This document shows positions 8,798-15,856 of a DNA stretch of 22,313 nt, in pieces. A program made the position numbers and the translations under genes. Origin of the DNA: a virus; the IMG/VR virus record IMGVR_UViG_3300046328_001099, positions 1 to 22,313 of that record. One strand, given 5' to 3'. Position 1 is the first letter of the stretch; every line of letters starts with the position of its first letter. The notes beneath the pieces were generated by a model, which had not been told where the DNA came from, searched no databases, and worked only from the letters and a program-made list of their open reading frames with translations.

Positions 8798-9557
8798 AAT
8801 GCCAATCCCCTGTTTCTGGATTACGAACTACTGTTTTTCCGCTTATAGGCGATACTCTTGTTTCAAGATTGGCTCTTTTTAAAGCTTTTTGTACACCATG
8901 ATTGTAGTTCTCTGGTTTTGCAATAATAACTTTTTCAATTTCAGGAGCTACAGGTTTAACTTCTGAAGTGTTTTGATATTCTTCTGGTGTTAAATGATTC
9001 ATTATTCCATGCCAAAGTCTTGAAATATAATCAGATCCAGTATCAAACCCACTTTTTCCTGATGGTCTACCTAAAATATCATTTACCTGTTGATGTCTTT
9101 GTTCGGCCATTTGATTTTTTAAATTTTTATTATCAAAATTTGAATTAGAAATATTGCTTTTTCCGCCAATATTTAAACTTTCTATTGGACCTGTACCAGA
9201 TTTTTGTAATTGATTAGTGTATTGACTTATTAAATTTTTAACAATTTCAGGATGTACTAAAGACGTGCCCCAAACTATTGGATTTTGAAGAAGTGAACTA
9301 AACCCTTTTGCTGGCCCTAATGCTGCCTCTTGATTTTTCATATATGCTTCTAATAATGCCATCTGAGGCGCATATTGTGCTTGGGAGCGTTTTATATCTG
9401 CTTCATATTGTGCCATTGGTTTAATAAAAGGTGAAAGTTGAGAAGATGAATAATTCTCATACCCTTTTGATATTACATTAGGCAAATTAGCTAATTGTTG
9501 TCCAAGCGGATTTCCTTGAACTGGTAATCCTAAAAAATTAGGCATGTTTACAGGCAT
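8787..9557 (-). CDS. Probable internal virion/ejection protein
   Basis: A 256-residue protein between two ejection-type proteins. It starts MPVNMPNFLGLPVQGNPLG, has a polar helical stretch around residues 45-85 (QYEADIKRSQAQYAPQMALLEAYMKN) and a Gln/Asn-rich middle, and ends with GKTVVRNPETGDWHYAK. No enzymatic motif is recognised. Position (P22 gp7/gp20/gp16 block) and helical low-complexity character support a role in genome delivery. The first ATG is chosen because AAGGA lies 6 nt before it; a second ATG 12 nt in is possible. The 3' end overlaps the next gene by 11 nt. Confidence 0.65.
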   Translation of the reverse strand: MPVNMPNFLGLPVQGNPLGQQLANLPNVISKGYENYSSSQLSPFIKPMAQYEADIKRSQAQYAPQMALLEAYMKNQEAALGPAKGFSSLLQNPIVWGTSLVHPEIVKNLISQYTNQLQKSGTGPIESLNIGGKSNISNSNFDNKNLKNQMAEQRHQQVNDILGRPSGKSGFDTGSDYISRLWHGIMNHLTPEEYQNTSEVKPVAPEIEKVIIAKPENYNHGVQKALKRANLETRVSPISGKTVVRNPETGDWHYAK

Positions 9558-9566
9558 GTTATGTCC

Positions 9567-10238
9567 TTAAAAAATAAATGGTAATAAACTGCTGGCGGCT
9601 CCAAAAATTCCGCCAAGTGTATCACCTTTTCGTTTATTTTCTTCTTGAGCTCCTTGATATGCGAGGCCGCCTTTAGTTCCTAATATACTAGCTAAATTTT
9701 CACCTAAATCTGTAGAAGCTTGTTGCCCTCTTCCAGCCATTCCTTCTAACCCAGTTAATCCGCGTCCATATTGCGTTTGTGCACTTCCAAGAGCATTTTG
9801 CAGATAATTATAAAAATCTTGGTTTGCTAAATTTGTAGCCATTTCTCCAGCTTGTAATTGATGCGATGGACTACCAAGCATTCCGCCAGCAGCAGCCGCC
9901 GAATTAATCCCTTGCTCTGCTTGCCCCAATTGAAATTTATACCCGGGTGATTCTTTATAATTACCTGCTATATGGTTCATTAATGCTTCAGGATCATTCA
10001 ACAAATTCTTGTATTGTTCTTGAAGTCCTGGAATTGCTTCTTTCCCGGCATTAATATAAGGTTCAAAATATTTTGGCAACATATTTTCTGCTTGATTAAG
10101 ATATGGCATAGCAGATTTCATAGGATTTCTATAATCGCCCATAAATTTTTGAGCAAATCCAGTTCCTAATCCTCCTAAACCAGCAGATAACCCAAAATTT
10201 CTCCAAGGATTACTTTCTGTACTCTCTGGGGTTGCCAT
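9567..10238 (-). CDS. gp7-like DNA transfer/ejection protein
   Basis: A 223-residue protein of a type common in podophages. It has a Gly-rich N-terminal segment (FGLSAGLGGLGTGFAQKF), a helical region, the recognisable block SPGYKFQLGQAEQGINSAAAAG at about 97-118, then a helical NLANQDFYNYLQNALGSA segment. The C-terminus is short and hydrophobic (LGGIFGAASSLLPFIF). Family members are called DNA transfer or injection proteins and leave the capsid with the genome. AAGGA precedes the ATG. It is the first of three consecutive ejection-type genes (gap of 9 nt, then an 11-nt overlap). Confidence 0.75.
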   Translation of the reverse strand: MATPESTESNPWRNFGLSAGLGGLGTGFAQKFMGDYRNPMKSAMPYLNQAENMLPKYFEPYINAGKEAIPGLQEQYKNLLNDPEALMNHIAGNYKESPGYKFQLGQAEQGINSAAAAGGMLGSPSHQLQAGEMATNLANQDFYNYLQNALGSAQTQYGRGLTGLEGMAGRGQQASTDLGENLASILGTKGGLAYQGAQEENKRKGDTLGGIFGAASSLLPFIF

Positions 10239-10262
10239 TTTTATGTCCTTATGAATTAATTT

Positions 10263-10529
10263 TTAAGGTATATAAACTATTTTCTTAAAAACGCCGTTTA
10301 TATTTATCATTCCGTTATTATTAGTACTATTATATATCAATGCTCCTGAAGTACTAACAGGATTTAAAGTTGTTACTTGTGAATCGGTTAATTTTGGAAG
10401 TATATACCCTTCATCTGATAAATTAGATTGCAGTTGTGTAAAAAGTTGCGCAAATAATAGCTGCCATTGAGAAGTTAAATATCCATTTTCATCAACAACT
10501 TTTTCATATATTAAATTTGGTATATTCAT
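10263..10529 (-). CDS. Small conserved podophage virion protein
   Basis: An 88-residue protein whose ATG overlaps the stop of the gp10-like gene (ATGA). It opens with VVDENGYLTSQWQLLFAQLF, a pattern I associate with small podophage structural proteins, then NLSDEGYILPKLT and a C-terminal beta segment ending with SGALIYNSTNNNGMININGV. That last type of segment is frequent in fibre-attached domains (GALIYNST). Position between the tail hub and the ejection proteins suggests a minor tail component. It is much shorter than the P22 tail needle gp26 and lacks visible heptad repeats, so it is not called a needle. Confidence 0.65.
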   Translation of the reverse strand: MNIPNLIYEKVVDENGYLTSQWQLLFAQLFTQLQSNLSDEGYILPKLTDSQVTTLNPVSTSGALIYNSTNNNGMININGVFKKIVYIP

Positions 10530-12124
10530 TGGTAATAACTCATTAGTCCATCAGTACATACAAATTTACTTAACCCATGAAATCTAAATTGAGGTACAAA
10601 ATCGTTTGCATATCCTAACTGCCAATAATTGAATTTATTTGCTCTATTAGAAAAAGTATTTAATATTTTTGAAACGGAATTGCTAAATTGGACACCACCA
10701 TCTTTTGAAATAGTTAAATCAACTCGTTGTGCTGATATAGGAATAGTTTCATTTAAAACAAGAGCTACATTATTTTCTGTTGTTAATATAATATCATTAT
10801 TTGTGGACATTAAAGATATTTTTGATTCAAAATTTAACTCGCTATCGCCTTGCTCTATTGTAAAAGTTATATTGTTAACAACAAAACGAGATTGATCAGG
10901 TAATCTAAAATTTTTGCAAACTCTAATTCTTGGAATTTCATATATTCCTTTTGACCCATAATCATATGATACATATTTAGTGCTAAATTCGTATAAATTT
11001 CCGTCTATTGTACTAACAAAAAAGTAAGTTTCGTTAAAAAATGATACTTTTTTTGCTATATGAAAATTCATATTTTCATCAGTTAATGTAAAAAACTTTT
11101 GAGTATTAAAATCATATACTAAACTAAAGTTATCTTTAGGATCAGTAAATGTTAATTGGTATAATAAATGACCGTCCTGCCTAAACATAAACCCATAAGA
11201 TTGTGTCGGATTTTTTAATGTAGATAATTTAAAATCAATACCATCATTTGATATTTTTTGTATATCTCCACCTTCAGTGTACATTATTGTTGGACCTGAT
11301 TTTTCATTTCCTGCTAACCAACATACAATATTATTCATAGCAGCAATAGTTGATGGGTTTAAACATCCATAATCAATAGATTGCGCAGAATTTCTTTGAT
11401 ATGGAAAAAGTTTACCACCTACATCAGTCCATAGTTCAGTAACAGTTGATCCAAATACTAAAATTAAATTTCCTCTACCGGGAAATCTTTGCACTGCTTG
11501 GCATATATCTGGTTTTGTTTGAATAGTTGTAGTAACTGGTGTTCCGCTTATTCCTCCACCACCACCCCAATTCCAATTATCAGTTGCACTTGTCAAAGGT
11601 GATAAAAACCAACTTGGAGATCCAATACTAGAAATTAGAAAATAACCATCATGATAAGTAACGTAACCCGGTACAACTTCTTTTCCGGTATAATCATCTA
11701 TTGGTAAAACAGATTTTTGAAACGTGTTGTTTTCATAATCATATATCCATAAATTCAATTTGTCACATATAGCAATTTGTTTTTTATTGTTTTCATCAAT
11801 AAAAACATCACCAGAAACAGTGTCTATTTTCCCAACTAATTGAGCAAAAAAATTAGATTCAATAACAAATATGCTGTTATCTATAACGGCTATTAACTTT
11901 CCTAATCTTGTACTTGAGTAAAGACCGCGCCCTGAATTTCCGTACAATCCAAGTACATTTTGTACTTTATAACCTGCATATGAAACTAACCAATTATCAG
12001 AAATTAACATATTGAAAGTTTGTTCTGTGCTTATTTTGGCATATCGACCAAAAGTTGTACTTCCAACAATATTTAAAGGTACTTCTTGCAAGGTATTTGA
12101 TTTTGGTTTGCTTCTTAATTGCAT
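10526..12124 (-). CDS. gp10-like packaged-DNA stabilisation (tail hub) protein
   Basis: A 532-residue protein in the position and size range of P22 gp10, the hub that closes the portal-tail channel and holds the tailspikes. The N-terminus has LVSYAGYKVQ, like the family's 'LxSxPGxK' region. After it come many beta-propeller-like strands with Tyr/Trp/Asp (IAVIDNSIFVIES, LNLWIYDYENN, YVTYHDGYFLISS, GNLILVFGSTVTELW). The open frame extends upstream to 12175, but the start at 12124 is chosen because GAGG lies 8 nt before that ATG and it avoids a 41-nt overlap with the gp4-like gene. The 3' end overlaps the 88-aa gene by 4 nt. Confidence 0.85.
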   Translation of the reverse strand: MQLRSKPKSNTLQEVPLNIVGSTTFGRYAKISTEQTFNMLISDNWLVSYAGYKVQNVLGLYGNSGRGLYSSTRLGKLIAVIDNSIFVIESNFFAQLVGKIDTVSGDVFIDENNKKQIAICDKLNLWIYDYENNTFQKSVLPIDDYTGKEVVPGYVTYHDGYFLISSIGSPSWFLSPLTSATDNWNWGGGGGISGTPVTTTIQTKPDICQAVQRFPGRGNLILVFGSTVTELWTDVGGKLFPYQRNSAQSIDYGCLNPSTIAAMNNIVCWLAGNEKSGPTIMYTEGGDIQKISNDGIDFKLSTLKNPTQSYGFMFRQDGHLLYQLTFTDPKDNFSLVYDFNTQKFFTLTDENMNFHIAKKVSFFNETYFFVSTIDGNLYEFSTKYVSYDYGSKGIYEIPRIRVCKNFRLPDQSRFVVNNITFTIEQGDSELNFESKISLMSTNNDIILTTENNVALVLNETIPISAQRVDLTISKDGGVQFSNSVSKILNTFSNRANKFNYWQLGYANDFVPQFRFHGLSKFVCTDGLMSYYQ

Positions 12125-12134
12125 TATTAATACC

Positions 12135-12839
12135 TCATCCAACAGTCCAACCATGTCCAAGATTTGCTTGCGCATAATTTAAAGCAGTACCTTCTTGCAA
12201 AGTACTTGCTTTTCTCATAGAAAGATCGGCCGGATCGACACTAGTCAATTTTTTTGTTATTTTGGCTAGCATTCGTGCTGCTCCAGGTTGCAGATCAATG
12301 TTGTATTCATTGCAAATGTATTCTGCTAAAGCATATCTTAAATATTCGCTATAAAATGGATCATAAACAATATCTAAATCTGTACTTGCAATAACATTAG
12401 TTAATCCAAATTTACCCCATATTTTTGCTGGATAAATTTGATTTGGAAGAAAATAAACATAAACATTTGATCCATCTAATAAACGTTCAGTGTGGTATGT
12501 TCCGGGCAAACTTTGAATGTTATCTACTCTTGAAGAACCAAAATATTCACTTCTTCCAATAGGGTTCATTGAATAACGAACTGGTCCTATATTGAAAGTC
12601 ATTGTTTCAACTGCAAGAAGATTTGGAACAAAATATATTTCTTGAGCAGGGATTAAATTTAATTCATATTGTTTAAAATATGGAATTAAATGCAAATCTG
12701 TTGATTTAAATGATAAAACATTGTTTAACATTTGAAGGCCATCTGAAAGTTGATCACCCGAAACCGTTTCAAGATTTCGGGCAACAATTCCAGACAAATA
12801 CCATGACCTTGCTACAAGTTCTTGCGCTAAATAAGTCAT
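12135..12839 (-). CDS. gp4-like tail adaptor / head-completion protein
   Basis: A 234-residue protein between the coat/head-fibre genes and the gp10-like hub, the P22 gp4 position. The N-terminal helices LAQELVARSWYLSGI and LSDGLQMLNNVLSFKS match the general pattern of gp4-type adaptors. Family members bind the bottom of the portal ring after packaging and provide the platform for the hub. The central region is beta-rich and the C-terminal half helical (YSEYLRYALAEYICNEYNI, AARMLAKITKKL). It is longer than P22 gp4 (about 166 residues), so the C-terminal extension is notable. AAAGGAAT precedes the ATG. Confidence 0.8.
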   Translation of the reverse strand: MTYLAQELVARSWYLSGIVARNLETVSGDQLSDGLQMLNNVLSFKSTDLHLIPYFKQYELNLIPAQEIYFVPNLLAVETMTFNIGPVRYSMNPIGRSEYFGSSRVDNIQSLPGTYHTERLLDGSNVYVYFLPNQIYPAKIWGKFGLTNVIASTDLDIVYDPFYSEYLRYALAEYICNEYNIDLQPGAARMLAKITKKLTSVDPADLSMRKASTLQEGTALNYAQANLGHGWTVG

Positions 12840-12866
12840 GATATTAATTCCTTTTTATTTAAAATA

Positions 12867-13604
12867 TTAAAGATCGTAATTATAACCATATAAAAAAATG
12901 CTTGTACTGCATGCAGCAGCACTATTTATATAATTTATAACTCTATTTTTGCTTAAAATTTCACCAAAAATATAATTTCCAACGCTAGCAACTTGACCGG
13001 CGCAAATTAATGATCCTTGTCCTGTTGTGCCAACAGATACAGTATTTCCCGCTGCTGCTGGAACCAAATTTACTAAAACTTTTATAGACGTTGCTTGTTG
13101 AAGAGAAGGAACAAATGCTCCAATAGGGATTAAAGTTGAAACAATTTGTGATCCTGCGCTTAATATTGCTGGTGCTGTATTATATGTACATGTTCTATGT
13201 GAAGAACTTCCAACCCAAGTGGCACCAAGAAAATTCGCGCTAGAATCAGTCGAAATGAAACCAACAATTCTAAGCGGGCCATATCCATTAGGTATAATTG
13301 GAATATTGTCAGCATTTGTTGATAAAAGAAGAGCCGGAGCATTAAAACTTCTAGCATCTGCAATAACATAAATAGAATAAGTTGTGTTAGCTACAAGAGA
13401 TCCAACATCAAGACCATTTGCTCCATTTTTTGTTGCATCTAATGTTAAAGAGTCATTAAACATAAAAATGTCAATAGTATTTGTTGAGTCACGGCATTGT
13501 CCATACGAAACATCAACTTTAGTATTTGGAGAAATTGCATTATTGCTGACTTGAAATCCACTAATATATGTATTTGGCGCATTTACAATTTGTTGGGTTG
13601 TCAT
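12867..13604 (-). CDS. Probable capsid decoration / head fibre protein
   Basis: A 245-residue protein directly after the coat gene. Its whole length aligns with residues 678-925 of the long tail fibre: GQCRDSTNTIDI versus GICRDSTDALDM, KNGANGLDVGSL versus TNGVNGLDTGVQ, YSIYVIADARSFNAPA versus YAIFVIGDNTGVNAPA, and RIVGFISTDSSANF versus RRVGWVRTSSANAI. It lacks any shaft or tail-binding domain. Position suggests a capsid-surface decoration or short head fibre; host-surface binding is possible by analogy with the fibre tip (inference). The ribosome site AGGA forms the loop of a perfect TTAAAA/TTTTAA stem. A 67-nt gap with a hairpin separates it from coat. Confidence 0.75.
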   Translation of the reverse strand: MTTQQIVNAPNTYISGFQVSNNAISPNTKVDVSYGQCRDSTNTIDIFMFNDSLTLDATKNGANGLDVGSLVANTTYSIYVIADARSFNAPALLLSTNADNIPIIPNGYGPLRIVGFISTDSSANFLGATWVGSSSHRTCTYNTAPAILSAGSQIVSTLIPIGAFVPSLQQATSIKVLVNLVPAAAGNTVSVGTTGQGSLICAGQVASVGNYIFGEILSKNRVINYINSAAACSTSIFLYGYNYDL

Positions 13605-13633
13605 ATTAAAATCCTTTTTAAATTTGTTAAATT

Positions 13634-13659
13634 AAACTGCTAAAATTAATTAGCAGTTT
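13634..13659 (-). terminator. Hairpin between coat and head-fibre genes (attenuator candidate)
   Basis: A perfect 10-bp inverted repeat, AAACTGCTAA and TTAGCAGTTT, with a 6-nt loop, beginning 13 nt after the coat stop codon. The downstream sequence is AT-rich but has no long uninterrupted U-run, so it is more likely a partial terminator or a 3' end-stabilising stem than a full stop. It would fit the need for far more coat protein than downstream proteins. Confidence 0.55.
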
Positions 13660-13671
13660 GTAATCAATATA

Positions 13672-14916
13672 TTAAGCAGGGAATACAAGTCTCATAGAAT
13701 ATTCATCAACTAATGTTGAACCCCAAATAATGTCATGAACAAATCCACGTTGGTTTTGGCCAAATAAAGAACCGTAATACATACGCATTGATGCGCCCGA
13801 GTCAGGGTCTGATTTATTAGCCGTAGGGAAAGGAACTTCTTCTGGCAATTTTGGCATAGCTAAAAATAATGCGTCGCCAGAGTAAATTAAACCAACTCTG
13901 TGATTTGGTAATGCTTTAACCTGCATACCAGGCTGTAAAGCATTATTCAAGTTTTGATTTTGATCTTGATTCCAAACTAAAGGGGGAGATACCGTAACTA
14001 CAATATTACCTGAACCATTAGATCCAGCATCAACTGTTGCTCTAAATTGAACTGGTTGATTAGATACTTTATGCCCAATAAAAGTTAAATACCTCATGTT
14101 TGGTTTGCCAGATACGCCATCTTGAAATTGAAGCAAATCATTGGCTTTAATTGCATCTAAATCGCTTGCTGATGCACCTGAAAATGTTAATTGTGTAACA
14201 TTTTTACCAGTAGAGTCATTTGTAGATACAAGTGTTAAAGTAGTATTTGCTTGACCTACCGTACCAGCAGTGTGCAAAGGAAGCAAATTGGATTGCAACC
14301 ATTCGCAATTAGAAAAATCCCCTAACATCCATGACATAGCAATTTCATCATTTCGTTTTGGAACAAATTGAGTTAATCCTGTTCCAATAATAGATGGAAC
14401 ATTAGCCATTGGAATAATGCCTCTAACATTATCTTTTGCTGCGCCATAATCGCGAAAATTTGCCAATGCTTGAGCCAACTGGGTATAAGAATTGATGGCT
14501 GTAATTCCGTCTCCATAAAAACGATATGTATGACTTTCCGCATTTAAAGCAACATTTGCTTCTACTTGAGAACCAATTTCTAGAACTGCTGATTTACCAA
14601 ATTTCTCCATATATTCTCTAACATTAAACACAAATTGTTGATTGCTAAAAGAATATGCAGTATTTACTGCGTTATTAACGGTTAAACTTTGAACTCTCTG
14701 TTGTGAATCTTGAAATTTAGCAATAAGAGAATTTGTAGTTGTATAACGTGTAGGCAAATCAAAAGTTACTGTATCACCTAAATTTGCTTCGCGATTTTCA
14801 AAGTCTTTAAACTTTTTATTCGCCATATTAATAAACGCAAAACTGTTAATAAGATAAGCTAATCCACTATCTTGATAGGTTTGGACTGTTTGTAACGTAT
14901 TATTTGGTAATGCCAT
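13672..14916 (-). CDS. Major capsid protein, P22 coat-like
   Basis: A 414-residue protein, close to P22 coat (430 residues) and directly downstream of the scaffold gene. Near residue 45 is the ANLGDTVTFDLPTRYTT stretch found in this coat family. Residues 85-135 form the long spine-helix region (YMEKFGKSAVLEIGSQVEAN). Residues about 218-340 are Thr/Ser/Val-rich and beta-like (TTLTLVSTND, RYLTFIGHKVS, GNIVVTVSPPLVW), corresponding to the inserted I-domain of P22 coat. The C-terminus is GSTLVDEYSMRLVFPA. It assembles the icosahedral shell around scaffold and portal. The CGGAG ribosome site lies in the loop of an 8-bp hairpin ending one base before the ATG. Confidence 0.9.
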   Translation of the reverse strand: MALPNNTLQTVQTYQDSGLAYLINSFAFINMANKKFKDFENREANLGDTVTFDLPTRYTTTNSLIAKFQDSQQRVQSLTVNNAVNTAYSFSNQQFVFNVREYMEKFGKSAVLEIGSQVEANVALNAESHTYRFYGDGITAINSYTQLAQALANFRDYGAAKDNVRGIIPMANVPSIIGTGLTQFVPKRNDEIAMSWMLGDFSNCEWLQSNLLPLHTAGTVGQANTTLTLVSTNDSTGKNVTQLTFSGASASDLDAIKANDLLQFQDGVSGKPNMRYLTFIGHKVSNQPVQFRATVDAGSNGSGNIVVTVSPPLVWNQDQNQNLNNALQPGMQVKALPNHRVGLIYSGDALFLAMPKLPEEVPFPTANKSDPDSGASMRMYYGSLFGQNQRGFVHDIIWGSTLVDEYSMRLVFPA

Positions 14917-14917
14917 G

Positions 14918-14939
14918 TTATCAATCTCCGTATTAATAA
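14918..14939 (-). promoter_or_regulatory. Coat gene ribosome site in hairpin loop
   Basis: On the mRNA strand TTATTAAT pairs with ATTGATAA (8 bp including one G-U), leaving a 6-nt loop ACGGAG that carries the Shine-Dalgarno core. The stem ends one base before the coat ATG. This would present the ribosome site in a loop while closing the flanking AU-rich sequence. Confidence 0.5.
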
Positions 14940-14970
14940 AAATTCGAAGATAACGGGCATTGTAAAGAGA

Positions 14971-15651
14971 TTACGCTCTAAGCCAGTCTTGGCCTCTTAA
15001 ATCCTTTACACTCATTACGCCGTTATCTTTTCCTAAAGTTGACGGCTTTAATTGACTGAGAGGATCTGCGGGCATTGCTTGTTTTTGTGCGTCTTCATTG
15101 TCTTTAATTGACTTTGAAAGGCGCATAATTTCAAGCTGTGCAAGATGTTCTGTTGCGGGATTATTCGCTAAGGCAAGAATGTTACCTATTTTATGCGGAT
15201 GATTCGCGAGGTCATAAAGAACACCAGCCGTATTATCTGCGCTATTGGCAAGTACCACTAGTAAAGGGTTCTTGTCTAAACGCAGCTGCGAAACTTTCTC
15301 TTCGAAATCAGGATATTGCGCGGAACCAGCTGTGACTTTGCTTGTAAATTCATGAACTAATTTATTTGCCGTCATCATTCGCGCTTGTTGATCTACGTGC
15401 TTTTGTGCTGCTTCTGCAATCATCTGTTGTAAATGTTCGGGTGACATTTGAGATATCCCGCCCATTGAAGATTGTGATTCGGCAAGTTTAGCTTCGTATT
15501 CTTTTCTAGCGCGCTCAACACCTTCAGATCTAGCTTGAGCTGCAATCTTGTTTACTTGTGATTGCGGCAACATCTTTTCAGACATAGCTTGAGTTTCTGG
15601 GTTGACAGGTTCTTGATTTTCTTCGAATTGATTGTTTTCGCTTTCAGTCAT
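14971..15651 (-). CDS. Scaffolding protein
   Basis: A 226-residue, highly charged, mostly helical protein between portal and coat, where P22-like phages keep scaffold. The N-terminus is acidic (ENNQFEENQEPVNPE), followed by helices SQVNKIAAQARSEGVERARK and EYEAKLAESQSS, and later KHVDQQARMMTANKLVHEFTS. The C-terminus SVKDLRGQDWLRA resembles the conserved end (KxQDWLRx) seen in podophage scaffold proteins. Scaffold directs coat assembly and portal incorporation, then exits. It is shorter than P22 scaffold (303 residues). GGAG precedes the ATG, in the loop of a TTTAAA self-complementary stem. Its own promoter and a folded leader lie upstream. Confidence 0.8.
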   Translation of the reverse strand: MTESENNQFEENQEPVNPETQAMSEKMLPQSQVNKIAAQARSEGVERARKEYEAKLAESQSSMGGISQMSPEHLQQMIAEAAQKHVDQQARMMTANKLVHEFTSKVTAGSAQYPDFEEKVSQLRLDKNPLLVVLANSADNTAGVLYDLANHPHKIGNILALANNPATEHLAQLEIMRLSKSIKDNEDAQKQAMPADPLSQLKPSTLGKDNGVMSVKDLRGQDWLRA

Positions 15652-15676
15652 TTAAAACTCCATTTAAAACTGATAT

Positions 15677-15744
15677 GTGCATCCTGCACCGGTATGACCT
15701 CGCGTATCGAGCGGGTAACGGCTGTTTTACATCCACAGCTGGAT
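15677..15744 (-). promoter_or_regulatory. GC-rich structured 5' leader of scaffold/coat transcript
   Basis: In transcript sense there are three successive hairpins. The first is ATCCA-GCTG-TGGAT (15744-15731). The second, within 15721-15689, is CTCG-ATACG-CGAG with outer CCG/CGG pairs. The third is GTGCA-GGA-TGCAC (15689-15677). The segment is visibly GC-rich against its AT-rich surroundings and lacks an ORF with a ribosome site. With the -10 box at 15751-15756, the predicted transcription start falls at about 15744, so the mRNA would begin with the first hairpin. Confidence 0.5.
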
Positions 15745-15750
15745 AATTAA

Positions 15751-15778
15751 ATTATGTACGATTATTAAAAAATGTCAA
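15751..15778 (-). promoter_or_regulatory. Sigma70-like promoter for scaffold/coat genes
   Basis: Reading the minus strand, a perfect -35 TTGACA (15778-15773) is followed by a 16-nt spacer and a -10 CATAAT (15756-15751), five of six matching consensus. It lies in the 205-nt gap between portal and scaffold, the largest gap in the structural cluster. It should add transcription for scaffold, coat and downstream genes. An ATTGTTACA element lies immediately upstream of the -35 (15781-15789 on the plus strand). Confidence 0.65.
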
Positions 15779-15856
15779 CTATTGTTACACAAAATAAAAA
15801 CAATTATGTTCTATGTGGAACTTTATGACATTTTATATTCTTTTTTTTAAATATGT

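Noticed and set aside
12125-12175. Upstream in-frame start for the gp10-like gene (17 extra residues)
   Set aside because: It would overlap the gp4-like gene by 41 nt, and the internal ATG at 12124 has a well-placed GAGG site.
15677-15744. tRNA or other known structured RNA in the portal-scaffold gap
   Set aside because: No cloverleaf, anticodon arm or CCA end can be drawn; the stems are short and serial, so it is called only a leader.
15562-15750. Plus-strand 62-codon ORF across the scaffold start and leader
   Set aside because: It is antisense to scaffold and promoter, has no ribosome site and no recognisable protein character.
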